Shown: positions 17,383 through 25,660 of the stretch, piece by piece
How the letters are laid out: each line of letters begins with the position of its first letter
Numbering within the stretch: the stretch's first letter is position 1
NCBI GenBank assembly: GCA_040384665.1
Contig: JAZKIY010000011.1
Location: 231,292-295,291, forward strand
Source of the DNA: PCRC01 sp040384665
GTDB lineage: Bacteria > Pseudomonadota > Gammaproteobacteria > Burkholderiales > Burkholderiaceae_C
Direction of reading: 5' to 3'
Length of the DNA stretch: 64,000 bases
Program-made: the position numbers and the translations under genes
Notes under the pieces: generated by a model
Databases searched by the model: none
Told to the model about the DNA's origin: nothing
What the model saw: the letters and a program-made list of their open reading frames with translations, nothing else

Positions 17383-18134
17383 GGCGCCCCCTTGGCCAGC
17401 GGGCCGGGCAGGGCGGGTGCGCTGCCGCAGCGCAGCGCGTCGGCGCTGGGCGCAGGCACGGCGGTGGCCGGGCGGGTGTTGGCCGGCAGCGGCTGGGCGG
17501 CCAGCCAGCTGGCCACCGCGTTCACGTCGTCGGGCGACAGCCGGTTGGCGACGGTGTGCATGCAGTCGGGCGCACGGGTGCGGCGCTGGCCGGTGCGCCA
17601 GGCGCCGATTTGCGCGTTCACGTAGTCGCGTGGCAAGCCCAGCAGGCCGGGCACATCGGGCACCACGCCGGTGAGGCGGGCGCCATGGCAAGCCATGCAG
17701 GCGGGCAGACGCTGTGCCGCGTCACCGCGCAGCGCGAGCTGTTCGCCGCGCTGCAGTACCGCCGGGCTGGCGGTGCTGGGCTGCGGTGGCGGGTAGGGCA
17801 GGTCCAGCGCGGCGAAATATTCGGCGATCTCTTTCAGGTAGGCCTCGCTCAGCGGGTCGATCAGGCTGGTCATCAGCCCGTACTGGCGCTGGCCGTGGCG
17901 GAAGTGCAGCAGCTGGTTGTAGAGGTAGCCGGCCGGCTTGCCGGCAATGCGCGGGTAGTAGCCATCGCTGGCAGCCCGGCCCTGCTGGCCGTGGCAGGCG
18001 GTGCAGGCCAGCGTGCGCTGGGCCATGCTGTCTTCAAAGGTCGGTGGGGCGGCCAAGGCCAGCGGGCTGGCGCCAGCCAATGCCAACAAGGCGGCCAGCC
18101 GCCAGCGTTGCAGGGGTGTTGTTGGGGTGTTCAC
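17379..18134 (-). CDS. Diheme cytochrome c (c4-like)
   Basis: A 251-residue periplasmic protein with a signal peptide (AALLALAGASPLALA) and two heme motifs, CTACH and CMACH, in tandem class I domains, like cytochrome c4. The start is taken as GTG at 18134 because it places the signal peptide correctly; a much longer upstream reading runs through the divergent regulator and is antisense. It is cotranscribed with the triheme cytochrome and probably delivers electrons from it, or to it. A MocR-type regulator diverges from it. Confidence 0.85.
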   Translation of the reverse strand: MNTPTTPLQRWRLAALLALAGASPLALAAPPTFEDSMAQRTLACTACHGQQGRAASDGYYPRIAGKPAGYLYNQLLHFRHGQRQYGLMTSLIDPLSEAYLKEIAEYFAALDLPYPPPQPSTASPAVLQRGEQLALRGDAAQRLPACMACHGARLTGVVPDVPGLLGLPRDYVNAQIGAWRTGQRRTRAPDCMHTVANRLSPDDVNAVASWLAAQPLPANTRPATAVPAPSADALRCGSAPALPGPLAKGAP

Positions 18135-18171
18135 AGGGTGATGATGCCGGCGATGGGGCACAGATGTAAGG

Positions 18172-18231
18172 ATCAGAGGGTTTTTAAAAAACCGTATCAG
18201 ATGAATTAACCGTAATATTTCAAAGATCAGA
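18172..18231. promoter_or_regulatory. Three direct ATCAGA repeats
   Basis: ATCAGA occurs at 18172-18177, 18196-18201 and 18226-18231 in the AT-rich gap between the cytochrome operon and the MocR gene. MocR regulators often bind direct repeats, so this is a plausible operator; spacing is 24 and 30 bases. Confidence 0.35.
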
Positions 18232-18257
18232 TTCACCTGCCAAACGGCCTTGCCCCC

Positions 18258-19670
18258 ATGAAACGCTACGAAGCATTGGCCGAGATGCTGGCCACCGACA
18301 TCCGCAACGGGCGTCTGGCGGCGGGCAGCCGCTTGCCGTCGATCCGCGCCCTGACGCGCCAACACGGTGTCAGCCCCTCCACCGCGTTCGCAGCCTACTA
18401 CCGGCTGGAGGAAAAAGGCCTGGTGCGGGCGCGGGAGCGTTCTGGCTACTACGTGGCCGGGCTGGGCCGACACAGTCTGGCCGAGCCGGTGCAAACCCAG
18501 CCACGCCGGCTGCCGGCGCAGGTGGACATCAGTGAACTGGTGTTTTCCGTTCTGGGCGCTGCGCAGCAGGACGACATCGTGCCGTTCGGTTCGGCCTTTC
18601 CGTCGCCCGAACTGTTCCCGTTGCCCCGGTTGGCGCGTTCGCTGGCGGCAGGGGCGCGGCAGACCCGGCCGCAGGACACGGTGGCGGGCCTGACGCAGGG
18701 CCACCCGGCGTTGCGCCAGCAGATTGCGCTGCGCTACCTCGGGCTGGGCATGGCCCAGTCGCCCGACGAACTGGTGGTGACGCACGGTGCACTGGAGGCA
18801 CTGAACCTGTGCCTGAGCGCGGTGGCACAGCCGGGTGACCTGATCGCCATTGAATCGCCCGGTTTTTATGCCGGCCTGCAGGCCCTGGAGCGGCTGCAGA
18901 TGAAGGCGCTGGAAATCCCGGTGGACCCAAAAGAAGGGATTGACCTGGCAGCGCTGGCGCAGGCGCTGAAGCGCCACCCGGTCAAGGCCTGCTGGTTCAT
19001 GACCAGCTTTCAGAACCCGATGGGCGCCAGCATGGACGAAGCGCGCAAACGGGCACTGGTGGCCTTGCTGGCGCAGCACGGCGTGCCGCTGATCGAGGAC
19101 GACGTTTATGGCGAGCTGTATTTTGGCCAGCGGGCCCCTTTGCCGGCCAAAGCCTTCGACACCCAGGGGCTGGTGATGCACTGCAGTTCGTTCAGCAAAA
19201 CGCTGGCGCCCGGCTACCGCATTGGCTGGGTCTCGCCCGGCCGCTTTGGCCAGCGCATTGAACGGCTCAAGCTGATGACCACGCTGTCGGCCAGCGTGCC
19301 AGCGCAGATGGGGCTGGCTGACTACCTTCAACACGGTGGCTACGACCGGCATTTGCGGCGCCTGCGCCACGCGCTGGAGGCGCAGCAGGACAGCCTGCTG
19401 CTGGCCATTGCGCGGCATTTCCCGGCGGGTGTGAAGGTGTCGCGGCCCGCCGGAGGCTACTTTCTGTGGGTTGAATTCGCCGTGGGATTTGACACGCTGC
19501 GTTTGCACCGCGAGGCGCTGGCGCAAGGCATCAGCCTGGCGCCAGGACCGATGTTTTCGGCCCGCCGCGATTTCCGCCACTGCGTGCGGTTGAACTACGG
19601 CCACCCTTGGCGCCCCGAACTGGAGGCGGCCATGGTCACATTGGGGACGCTGGTCCGGCAGCAGGGCTGA
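18258..19670 (+). CDS. MocR-family regulator (GntR HTH fused to aminotransferase)
   Basis: A 470-residue fusion: N-terminal GntR winged HTH (residues 1-70, with SRLPSIRALTRQHGVSPSTAF) and a class I aminotransferase-fold domain with the PLP lysine Lys314 in SSFSKTLAPGYRIGW. Such proteins (PdxR, GabR, PtsJ) sense PLP or amino compounds and rarely act as enzymes. It diverges from the two-cytochrome operon, and direct repeats lie between them. The target and effector are not evident. Confidence 0.9.
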   Translation: MKRYEALAEMLATDIRNGRLAAGSRLPSIRALTRQHGVSPSTAFAAYYRLEEKGLVRARERSGYYVAGLGRHSLAEPVQTQPRRLPAQVDISELVFSVLGAAQQDDIVPFGSAFPSPELFPLPRLARSLAAGARQTRPQDTVAGLTQGHPALRQQIALRYLGLGMAQSPDELVVTHGALEALNLCLSAVAQPGDLIAIESPGFYAGLQALERLQMKALEIPVDPKEGIDLAALAQALKRHPVKACWFMTSFQNPMGASMDEARKRALVALLAQHGVPLIEDDVYGELYFGQRAPLPAKAFDTQGLVMHCSSFSKTLAPGYRIGWVSPGRFGQRIERLKLMTTLSASVPAQMGLADYLQHGGYDRHLRRLRHALEAQQDSLLLAIARHFPAGVKVSRPAGGYFLWVEFAVGFDTLRLHREALAQGISLAPGPMFSARRDFRHCVRLNYGHPWRPELEAAMVTLGTLVRQQG

Positions 19671-19800
19671 GCAGCCCTGCCGCTGGGACAGTAACTTTTG
19701 CACACAGCTTGCTTTGGCCATTCACGGGAACGTCACGGCTGGCACCTAACTTGCACACTACACTGTGCCAAACAACCCGTGCCGTGCCAACGGCCTGCCA

Positions 19801-20340
19801 ATGTCCTCCCTGCTGATCCTGTCTCTGCTCCAGCGCCCGGCGTCCACCGGCACCCTCATTCCCTCGTCCCGCTACCTGGCCGACACCATGGCCCGGCAGG
19901 CGCTGGGGGCCGAGCTGGTGGTGGAACTGGGTGCGGGCACCGGCCCGGTGACGCAGGCGCTGGTGGCCGCGTGTCCGAACACACCCATCATGGTGGTCGA
20001 AGTGCAGGCCCGGCTGGCGCACCACCTGCGGCAGCAGTTTCCTGCATTGGACGTGCGGCAGGACACCGCTGAAAGCGTGCTGGACAGCCTGACCGACGCG
20101 CCCCCCTGCACCACACTGGTGTCCAGCCTGCCGTTTCGTTCGCTGCCGTCCGATGTGGCCCGCGACACCCGTGCCAGCATCGGACGCTTTTTGCTGGCCG
20201 ACCCGGCGCGCAAGCTGGTGCAGTTCACCTACCAGCCGCGTGCGCCGTTCCGGCCACCGGCAGGCCTGAAATGGCACTTCGTCGGCTCGGTCTGGCGCAA
20301 CGCGCCGCCGGCCGGGGTGTGGACGCTGCAGGCCGCCTGA
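19801..20340 (+). CDS. SAM-dependent methyltransferase (phospholipid N-methyltransferase-like)
   Basis: A 179-residue class I methyltransferase with SAM motif I VVELGAGTGPVTQAL, an acidic motif II (VVEVQ) and a conserved LPF motif (SSLPFRSLP) resembling the catalytic loop of PmtA-like phospholipid N-methyltransferases and rRNA adenine dimethylases. The N-terminal TGTLIPSSRYLADTM is typical of the PmtA group. Substrate is therefore likely a lipid head group, but not proved. The stop codon abuts the stop of the convergent hydrolase with no base between them. Confidence 0.75.
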   Translation: MSSLLILSLLQRPASTGTLIPSSRYLADTMARQALGAELVVELGAGTGPVTQALVAACPNTPIMVVEVQARLAHHLRQQFPALDVRQDTAESVLDSLTDAPPCTTLVSSLPFRSLPSDVARDTRASIGRFLLADPARKLVQFTYQPRAPFRPPAGLKWHFVGSVWRNAPPAGVWTLQAA

Positions 20341-21096
20341 TCAGCACGCAGCCGACGGCAACCAGGCAGCCACCGCGTCGCAGACCCAGGGCGCATCGTC
20401 GTGCGGCAGGTCGTGCCCGGCCCAGGGGTGCTGCCGGTGAGAAGCCTGCCACACCCTGGCCAGCGTGGCCGAACACACCGCGTTCACCAGCCGGTCTTGC
20501 GCTGACGACAACAACAACACCGGGCAGACAGGCGCCTCGGGCCGTGCCGAAAAACGCGCCGCCGCCAGCAGCTGCCGCCAGGCGTTGGCGGCCAACACCG
20601 GCGCACTTAGGCGGATGGCGCGCCAAGCCGCCACGTCTTGTGCCAGCGTGTCGGTGCGGTTGCAGGTCAGCCGATGGACGCGCGTTTCCACTGCCAACGG
20701 GTTCGACCAATGCCAAGCGATGCCCGCCAGCGCTGGCCAGCGCCGCGGCCGCAGCCGCTGGGTCAGCCGGTTGTGCGGCCGCATGCTGGTGTTCACCAGC
20801 ACCAGCCGCGCCAGCTCACCAGGGTGCTGTTGTGCCCAGTGGGTGGCGACCATGCCGCCCAGCGACATGGCCAGCACGCTGTAGGGCGGCTGCATGCCCA
20901 GGGCTTGCAGCGCCTGGCGGGTGAAGGCCACCATCCCGGCCACATCGGTGGGCGAGGGGGTGTGGGCCTGGTCGCCGTTGCCGGGCAAATCCAGCAGGGT
21001 GCAGGGCCAGCCGGTGGCGGCTGCCAGCTGCGCGGGGAAGTCGCCCCAGTGCCGGGACTCGCGCGTCAGGCCGCGCAGCAGCACCCAGCGGCTCAT
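20341..21096 (-). CDS. Alpha/beta-hydrolase
   Basis: A 251-residue alpha/beta-hydrolase of the BioH-like type. The nucleophile elbow is AMSLGG (Ser near residue 97), an oxyanion segment LLRGLTRESRHWGDF lies at the N terminus, and a catalytic Asp (SSAQDRLV) and His (AGHDLPHDD) are in place. Substrate unknown. It is the third gene of a minus-strand unit after a 2Fe-2S ferredoxin and an M14-type peptidase, 24 bases behind the latter. Confidence 0.8.
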   Translation of the reverse strand: MSRWVLLRGLTRESRHWGDFPAQLAAATGWPCTLLDLPGNGDQAHTPSPTDVAGMVAFTRQALQALGMQPPYSVLAMSLGGMVATHWAQQHPGELARLVLVNTSMRPHNRLTQRLRPRRWPALAGIAWHWSNPLAVETRVHRLTCNRTDTLAQDVAAWRAIRLSAPVLAANAWRQLLAAARFSARPEAPVCPVLLLSSAQDRLVNAVCSATLARVWQASHRQHPWAGHDLPHDDAPWVCDAVAAWLPSAAC

Positions 21097-21120
21097 GGCA
21101 GGACGTCAACCCAGAAGGTG

Positions 21121-22164
21121 TCAACCCGGAACATGCGGGTTCCAGTAGTCGGCGGCGTAGGCCAACAGCCGTTCGCGCCGGTCGGCCCTCGGGAGCCAGC
21201 GCGGTGCGCCAAAGGCGGCGCGGGTGAGAAAGTCGAGCAGGCTGGCGTGGCGGCGCAGCACGCGGCGGGTCCGGTGGGTCTTGACGGGGTTGAAGATGCC
21301 CTGGCGAGAAAACAGCTGCCAGGGGTTCTTGCGGATCCACAGCCACGAGCCCAGCTCCAGCGTCATCGGCAAAAAGATGTTGCCACCAGGGACCTGGTCA
21401 TAGGCGTGGTCCCACAGGTCGCCGTGTGACAAATACTGCCGGCTCTGCGGCTCAAAGCTGTAGCCGTGGTGCGGGTGCGACTGCTCCAGCATCATCTTCA
21501 GCGCGTACATCTCCGGCAGGTGCGCCATCATCTGGCGGGTGCGGGCGTAGGGGAACCAGATGCTGTCGCCAAAGCCGTAGCCGGAATGGCAGTCCAGCGC
21601 CAGGCTGAAAGGCCGGCTGGCGAGTTCTTCGGCCACCACCTGCACCAGTGCCGCGCTTTCGGCTTCCATCGGCGCACCGGGGCGACCACAGTACCAGGGC
21701 AACCAGGGGCCGACGCGCTGGCCACCGGCGAGGAAGGGCACGCGCGCATCGGCCTGCTGGGGCGCGTTGCGCATCAGGTCCACGCCGTGGCCGTTGGCCC
21801 GGGTACCCGCCCACATGCCCACCGGGTTGATGATGGGCATGAACACCAGCCGCACCGACTGCAGCTGCTGGTGCAGGGACTCGTCCCACTGCAGCCGCGC
21901 CAGCAGCGCACGCATGTAGTGCAGCACCACCTGCGTGCCAATGCGCTCCAGGCCGTGGATGCCGCCAAAAAAACCAATCGCCGGGGCCTGCGGGTCGTTG
22001 GAACCCAACTGTGCGGTGATGACCGGGAAGCGCTGGCCTTTGTGCGCGCTGTGGCAGACCACCCGGCTCTGAAAATGCGCATGGCCGCTCTCCAGCAGGG
22101 CCTGCAGCTCGTCCATCTCGGCGAAGCGGGCGGCAGTGGCGTGCGGGGGCGGGTGCATGTCCAT
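21121..22164 (-). CDS. M14-family zinc carboxypeptidase-like protein
   Basis: A 347-residue protein with a zinc carboxypeptidase fold. The zinc ligands appear as His70 and Glu73 (GGIHGLERIG) and His194 (DCHSGYG); a likely catalytic Glu is Glu271 (LELGSW). It has no signal peptide, so it acts in the cytoplasm, unlike secreted digestive M14 enzymes; the substrate may be an amide or small peptide. The ATG overlaps the TAA of the ferredoxin gene (TAATG), so translation is coupled. Confidence 0.82.
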   Translation of the reverse strand: MDMHPPPHATAARFAEMDELQALLESGHAHFQSRVVCHSAHKGQRFPVITAQLGSNDPQAPAIGFFGGIHGLERIGTQVVLHYMRALLARLQWDESLHQQLQSVRLVFMPIINPVGMWAGTRANGHGVDLMRNAPQQADARVPFLAGGQRVGPWLPWYCGRPGAPMEAESAALVQVVAEELASRPFSLALDCHSGYGFGDSIWFPYARTRQMMAHLPEMYALKMMLEQSHPHHGYSFEPQSRQYLSHGDLWDHAYDQVPGGNIFLPMTLELGSWLWIRKNPWQLFSRQGIFNPVKTHRTRRVLRRHASLLDFLTRAAFGAPRWLPRADRRERLLAYAADYWNPHVPG

Positions 22165-22484
22165 TACTGTGACACAGACCACGGCCCGGTGCGCTTGGCC
22201 TGGGCTTGCTGCAGGGTCACGTCGGACAGCGGGTAGGCCACACAGGGCAACACCCAGCCCTCGGCTTTTTCCTCGGCGCTCAGGCCCGGCCAGTCGATTT
22301 GGTAGTGGATCTGCCCTTGCGTGAGCTGGCAGAGGCAGGTGCGGCAGGTGCCGTTGCGGCACGAACTGGGCAGCGTGACGCCGGCCTTTTCGGCCGAGTG
22401 CAGCAGGGTTTGCGCCGCGTCGGCAGGCAGTGGCCAGCCGGCGGGTTCGATGCACAACTGGTGGGTCGTCATTTGCAGCGACAA
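22164..22484 (-). CDS. 2Fe-2S ferredoxin
   Basis: A 106-residue plant-type ferredoxin with cluster ligands Cys42, Cys47, Cys50 (SCRNGTCRTC) and Cys81 (LPCVAYP). The spacing C-X4-C-X2-C is classical. A second ATG four codons in (22472) is an alternative start. It is cotranscribed with an M14-type peptidase and an alpha/beta-hydrolase, neither of which needs electrons by known mechanism, so the reductase and acceptor are unclear. Confidence 0.88.
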   Translation of the reverse strand: MSLQMTTHQLCIEPAGWPLPADAAQTLLHSAEKAGVTLPSSCRNGTCRTCLCQLTQGQIHYQIDWPGLSAEEKAEGWVLPCVAYPLSDVTLQQAQAKRTGPWSVSQ

Positions 22485-22526
22485 TTCTGGCCCATTGATG
22501 ATTTAGCTCAGATCGATTTTTTCACC

Positions 22527-23054
22527 ATGTCCAGTATGCCCGTCTGCGAAGTCCGCGTTGCCACCTTGAGCGACGCGGCCACCCTTGCCGCCATCCACGC
22601 CAGCGCCGCCAGCGCCGCTTACGAGGGCCGCGTGCCCGAAGCCTCGCTGGCCGCTCTGGCCAATCCCGACCGTGTGGCCCATTGGCGTGACGCCGTCAAC
22701 TACGGTGAGCCACAGGTTCACGTGGCCACGCTGGAGGGCAAGGTTGTGGGCTTCGTCGGTTTTGACCGCTCGCGTGACAAAGGCACCAAGCCCACGGTCG
22801 GTGAAATCTGGTCCATCTACGTGCTGCCGGCCCACTGGGGCCAGGGCGTGGGTGTGGCCCTGTGGGACGCTGCCCGCGACGGTCTGGTGGAAGAAGGCTG
22901 CACCCAGGTCACCAGCTGGCTGCCGCTGGCCAGTGACCGTGCGCTGCGTTTCATGGAGCTGGCGGGTTTCCGCCGCGACATGGCCAGCGCCCGCACCGTG
23001 GCCGTGCCCGGTGGCCGCATCGACCAGTTGCGCCTGAAGCGCCCACTCGGCTGA
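22527..23054 (+). CDS. GNAT N-acetyltransferase
   Basis: A 175-residue GCN5-type acetyltransferase. The acetyl-CoA binding motif A is IYVLPAHWGQGVGVALWDAA, after the strand VVGFVGFDRSR, and the usual Ala-x-x-Phe (ALRFMELAGFR) is present near the end. The family acetylates small molecules or protein N termini; substrate unknown. It stands alone between the divergent ferredoxin operon and the DUF808 gene, which begins 31 bases later and may share its transcript. Confidence 0.85.
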   Translation: MSSMPVCEVRVATLSDAATLAAIHASAASAAYEGRVPEASLAALANPDRVAHWRDAVNYGEPQVHVATLEGKVVGFVGFDRSRDKGTKPTVGEIWSIYVLPAHWGQGVGVALWDAARDGLVEEGCTQVTSWLPLASDRALRFMELAGFRRDMASARTVAVPGGRIDQLRLKRPLG

Positions 23055-23085
23055 GTCGAGTTAACAACCAACACCAGGAGTTTCC

Positions 23086-23994
23086 ATGGCCACCAGTTTG
23101 CTTGCCCTGCTTGACGACATCGCCACCATCCTGGACGACGTCGCCGTTCTGACCAAGGTCGCCACGAAGAAGACCGCCGGTGTGCTGGGCGACGACCTCG
23201 CGCTCAACGCCCAGCAGGTGTCCGGTGTGCGGGCCGACCGGGAACTGCCAGTGGTTTGGGCGGTGGCCAAGGGTTCGATGCTGAACAAGGCCATTCTGGT
23301 GCCCACCGCGCTGGCCATCAGCGCTTGGGCGCCGTGGGCGGTGACGCCGCTGCTGATGGTGGGGGGCGCCTTCTTGTGCTACGAGGGGGTCGAAAAGCTC
23401 GCCCACAAATTCATGCACAGCAGGGCCGAGCAGCAGGCCCAGCACGAGGCGCTGGTGACCGCCGTGGCCAACCCCGAAGTGGACCTGGTTGCACTGGAAA
23501 AAGACAAGATCAAGGGCGCGGTGCGGACCGACTTCATCCTGTCGGCTGAGATCATCGCCATCACCCTCGGCACCGTGGCCGCCAGCCCTTTCCTGACGCA
23601 GGTGTTGGTGCTCAGTGGCATCGCCATCGTGATGACCATTGGTGTTTATGGCCTGGTCGCCGGCATTGTGAAGCTGGACGATGCTGGCCTTTACCTCAGC
23701 AAACAGGCCGGCGCCATGCGCCAGGCCCTGGGTCGCGGCATCCTGGCCGCTGCGCCCTGGCTGATGAAAGGCCTGTCCGTCGCAGGCACTGCGGCCATGT
23801 TCCTGGTGGGGGGCGGCATCCTCACCCACGGCATCGGCCCGCTGCACCATGCCATCGAAAGCCTGACCCAGGGTGTGGGCCCGGTGCTGGCCGTGCTGCT
23901 GCCGGTGTTGCTGGACGGTCTCGTGGGGGTGGTGGCCGGTGTGTTGGCACTGGGGCTCGTGCTGGGCGTGAAGAAGGTGTTCTTCAAGGGCTGA
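23086..23994 (+). CDS. DUF808 family membrane protein (YedI-like)
   Basis: A 302-residue inner-membrane protein of the DUF808/YedI family. The opening SLLALLDDIATILDDVAVLTKVATKKTAGVLGDDLALNA is strongly conserved in the family. Hydrophobic segments lie near residues 65-105 and in several stretches from 150 to the end. Function is unknown. The ATG follows CAGGAG. Just downstream the capsule locus begins, but 182 bases separate the two, so they are probably separate units. Confidence 0.88.
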   Translation: MATSLLALLDDIATILDDVAVLTKVATKKTAGVLGDDLALNAQQVSGVRADRELPVVWAVAKGSMLNKAILVPTALAISAWAPWAVTPLLMVGGAFLCYEGVEKLAHKFMHSRAEQQAQHEALVTAVANPEVDLVALEKDKIKGAVRTDFILSAEIIAITLGTVAASPFLTQVLVLSGIAIVMTIGVYGLVAGIVKLDDAGLYLSKQAGAMRQALGRGILAAAPWLMKGLSVAGTAAMFLVGGGILTHGIGPLHHAIESLTQGVGPVLAVLLPVLLDGLVGVVAGVLALGLVLGVKKVFFKG

Positions 23995-24176
23995 CACTGG
24001 CAGTCAAGCGCGGGAATGGCTTCCCTGCCGGGTTGGCGGGGTCCCGGTCATGAAAAAGCGCGATTTTCGGTTGCCATATCGCGGCATCGCGCTTGTGGGG
24101 CAGGTCTAAAGTCGGTGCATGGGTTGGAAAGGTGCTGTCGCTGTGTGGCGGGGCACTGCCAACCCGGTGCCCTGAG

Positions 24177-25001
24177 ATGACCCAATCCACCCCTGTTCCT
24201 TCCCTCTTAGCGTCTGTACGTGTTGCGCGGCCCCCCCTGGCGGTGGCGTGGGCCGGGGCACAGGCGCTGTTTTTTCGCGAAGTGCTGTCGCGCGTCACCG
24301 CCAGCCGGGGTGCCTGGCTCTGGCTGGTGCTGGAGCCGATCGCCCACGTCTGTTTTCTCATGACGGTGTTTGGCTTCATCTTCCACCGGACGATTGCCGG
24401 CATTGACGGCGCATTGTTTGTGATGACCGGCCTGCTCGGTTTTTTCCTGTTTCGCAACACCGCTTTGCGGTCGATGGCCGCCATTCAGGCCAACCAGGCG
24501 TTGTTTGCCTACCGGCAAATTCGGCCGATTGACACGGTGCTCGTGCGTGCGCTGGTGGAACTGGTCCTGTCGCTGCTCTGCAGCGTGGTGTTGGTCGCTG
24601 GTGCGGTGTTGCTGGGCTATGCGTCTGTGCCAGTGGACATGTTGCATGCGGGTGCGGCCTGGCTGGGTCTTTGGTTGCTGGGGCTGGGCCTCGGTCTGGT
24701 GCTGTCCGCGCTGGGCGCCCTGGTCCCGGAAGTGGCCAAGTTGGCAGGCCTGATGATGACGCCGCTGTACTTTGTGTCGGGCGTGATGGTGCCCGCCAAC
24801 GCCATTCCACAGCCTTGGCGCGACATGTTGTTGCTCAACCCGGTCATGCAGGGGCTGGAGTCGCTGCGTGCAGGCTGGTTCTCGCAGTTTCATGCCGCCA
24901 ACGGCACCGGTATGGGGTATGTCTACGCTTGGGGCCTGGTGGCCTTGCTGCTGGGCATGGGCCTGCACCTGCGTTTTGCCAACCGGTTGGCCAGCGCATG
25001 A
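24177..25001 (+). CDS. kpsM: Capsule polysaccharide ABC exporter, permease KpsM
   Basis: A 274-residue ABC-2 type permease with about six TM helices and the family features FREVLSRVTASR near the N terminus and GLMMTPLYFVSGVMVP in the last third. With KpsT it moves lipid-linked capsular polysaccharide across the inner membrane. First gene of an eight-gene capsule operon; its stop overlaps the kpsT ATG by four bases. The upstream gap contains GCGCGAT (24058-24064) and ATCGCGC (24086-24092) as an inverted pair but no convincing promoter. Confidence 0.93.
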   Translation: MTQSTPVPSLLASVRVARPPLAVAWAGAQALFFREVLSRVTASRGAWLWLVLEPIAHVCFLMTVFGFIFHRTIAGIDGALFVMTGLLGFFLFRNTALRSMAAIQANQALFAYRQIRPIDTVLVRALVELVLSLLCSVVLVAGAVLLGYASVPVDMLHAGAAWLGLWLLGLGLGLVLSALGALVPEVAKLAGLMMTPLYFVSGVMVPANAIPQPWRDMLLLNPVMQGLESLRAGWFSQFHAANGTGMGYVYAWGLVALLLGMGLHLRFANRLASA

Positions 25002-25660
25002 TCGGCGTGCACAAGCTCTCCAAGCGCTACCGCACTTCGCGTGGGCACGACCACTGGGTGCTGCGCGACATGTCGCTGTCGATTCCGGCCAACGCCCACA
25101 TTGGCCTGATTGGCCGCAACGGCGTGGGCAAGTCAACGCTGCTGCGCATGATCGGTGGCTTGGAATCTCCGACCAGCGGCCATGTGGAGCGGGCCTGCCG
25201 CGTGTCCTGGCCGTTGGGCTTTGGCGGTGGCTTGCAGGGCTCGTTGAGTGGCCGCCAGAACGCCAAATTTGTGTGCCGCCTGCATGGCGGGCCCGAGGGC
25301 CTGCCCCAGCAGCTGGCCTTTGTGCAGGACTTCGCAGAAATCGGCCATGCGTTCGACGAACCGGTGAAGACCTACTCGTCGGGCATGCGTGCGCGGCTGA
25401 CGTTTGCACTGTCAATGGCGTTCGACTTCGATGTCTACCTGTCCGACGAAATCACCTCGGTGGGTGATGCGGCGTTTGTCAAGAAGGCCTCGGCCGCGTT
25501 CCGAAGCCTCACCGACCGGGCCGGGCTGATCATGGTGTCCCATGCCGAGGCCACATTGCGCGAGTTCTGCACCAGCGCGATCTGGCTGCACCAGGGCCAG
25601 GCCCATTGGTTTGACTCGATTGACGAGGCATTGTTGGCCCACAAGGCGCACCCGGTATGA
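24998..25660 (+). CDS. kpsT: Capsule polysaccharide ABC exporter, ATPase KpsT
   Basis: The 220-residue nucleotide-binding subunit of the capsule exporter. Walker A is GRNGVGKST, the signature is YSSGMRARL, and Walker B with the catalytic Glu is FDVYLSDEITSVGD; the H-loop follows in MVSHAEATLREF. The short length without a C-terminal carbohydrate-binding extension is typical of group 2 capsule KpsT rather than O-antigen Wzt. Overlaps both kpsM and kpsE by four bases. Confidence 0.95.
   Translation: MIGVHKLSKRYRTSRGHDHWVLRDMSLSIPANAHIGLIGRNGVGKSTLLRMIGGLESPTSGHVERACRVSWPLGFGGGLQGSLSGRQNAKFVCRLHGGPEGLPQQLAFVQDFAEIGHAFDEPVKTYSSGMRARLTFALSMAFDFDVYLSDEITSVGDAAFVKKASAAFRSLTDRAGLIMVSHAEATLREFCTSAIWLHQGQAHWFDSIDEALLAHKAHPV

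Noticed and set aside
18135..19721. Upstream extension of the diheme cytochrome to 780 residues
   Set aside because: The extra 500 residues run antisense to the MocR gene and lack any domain; the signal peptide places the start at 18134.
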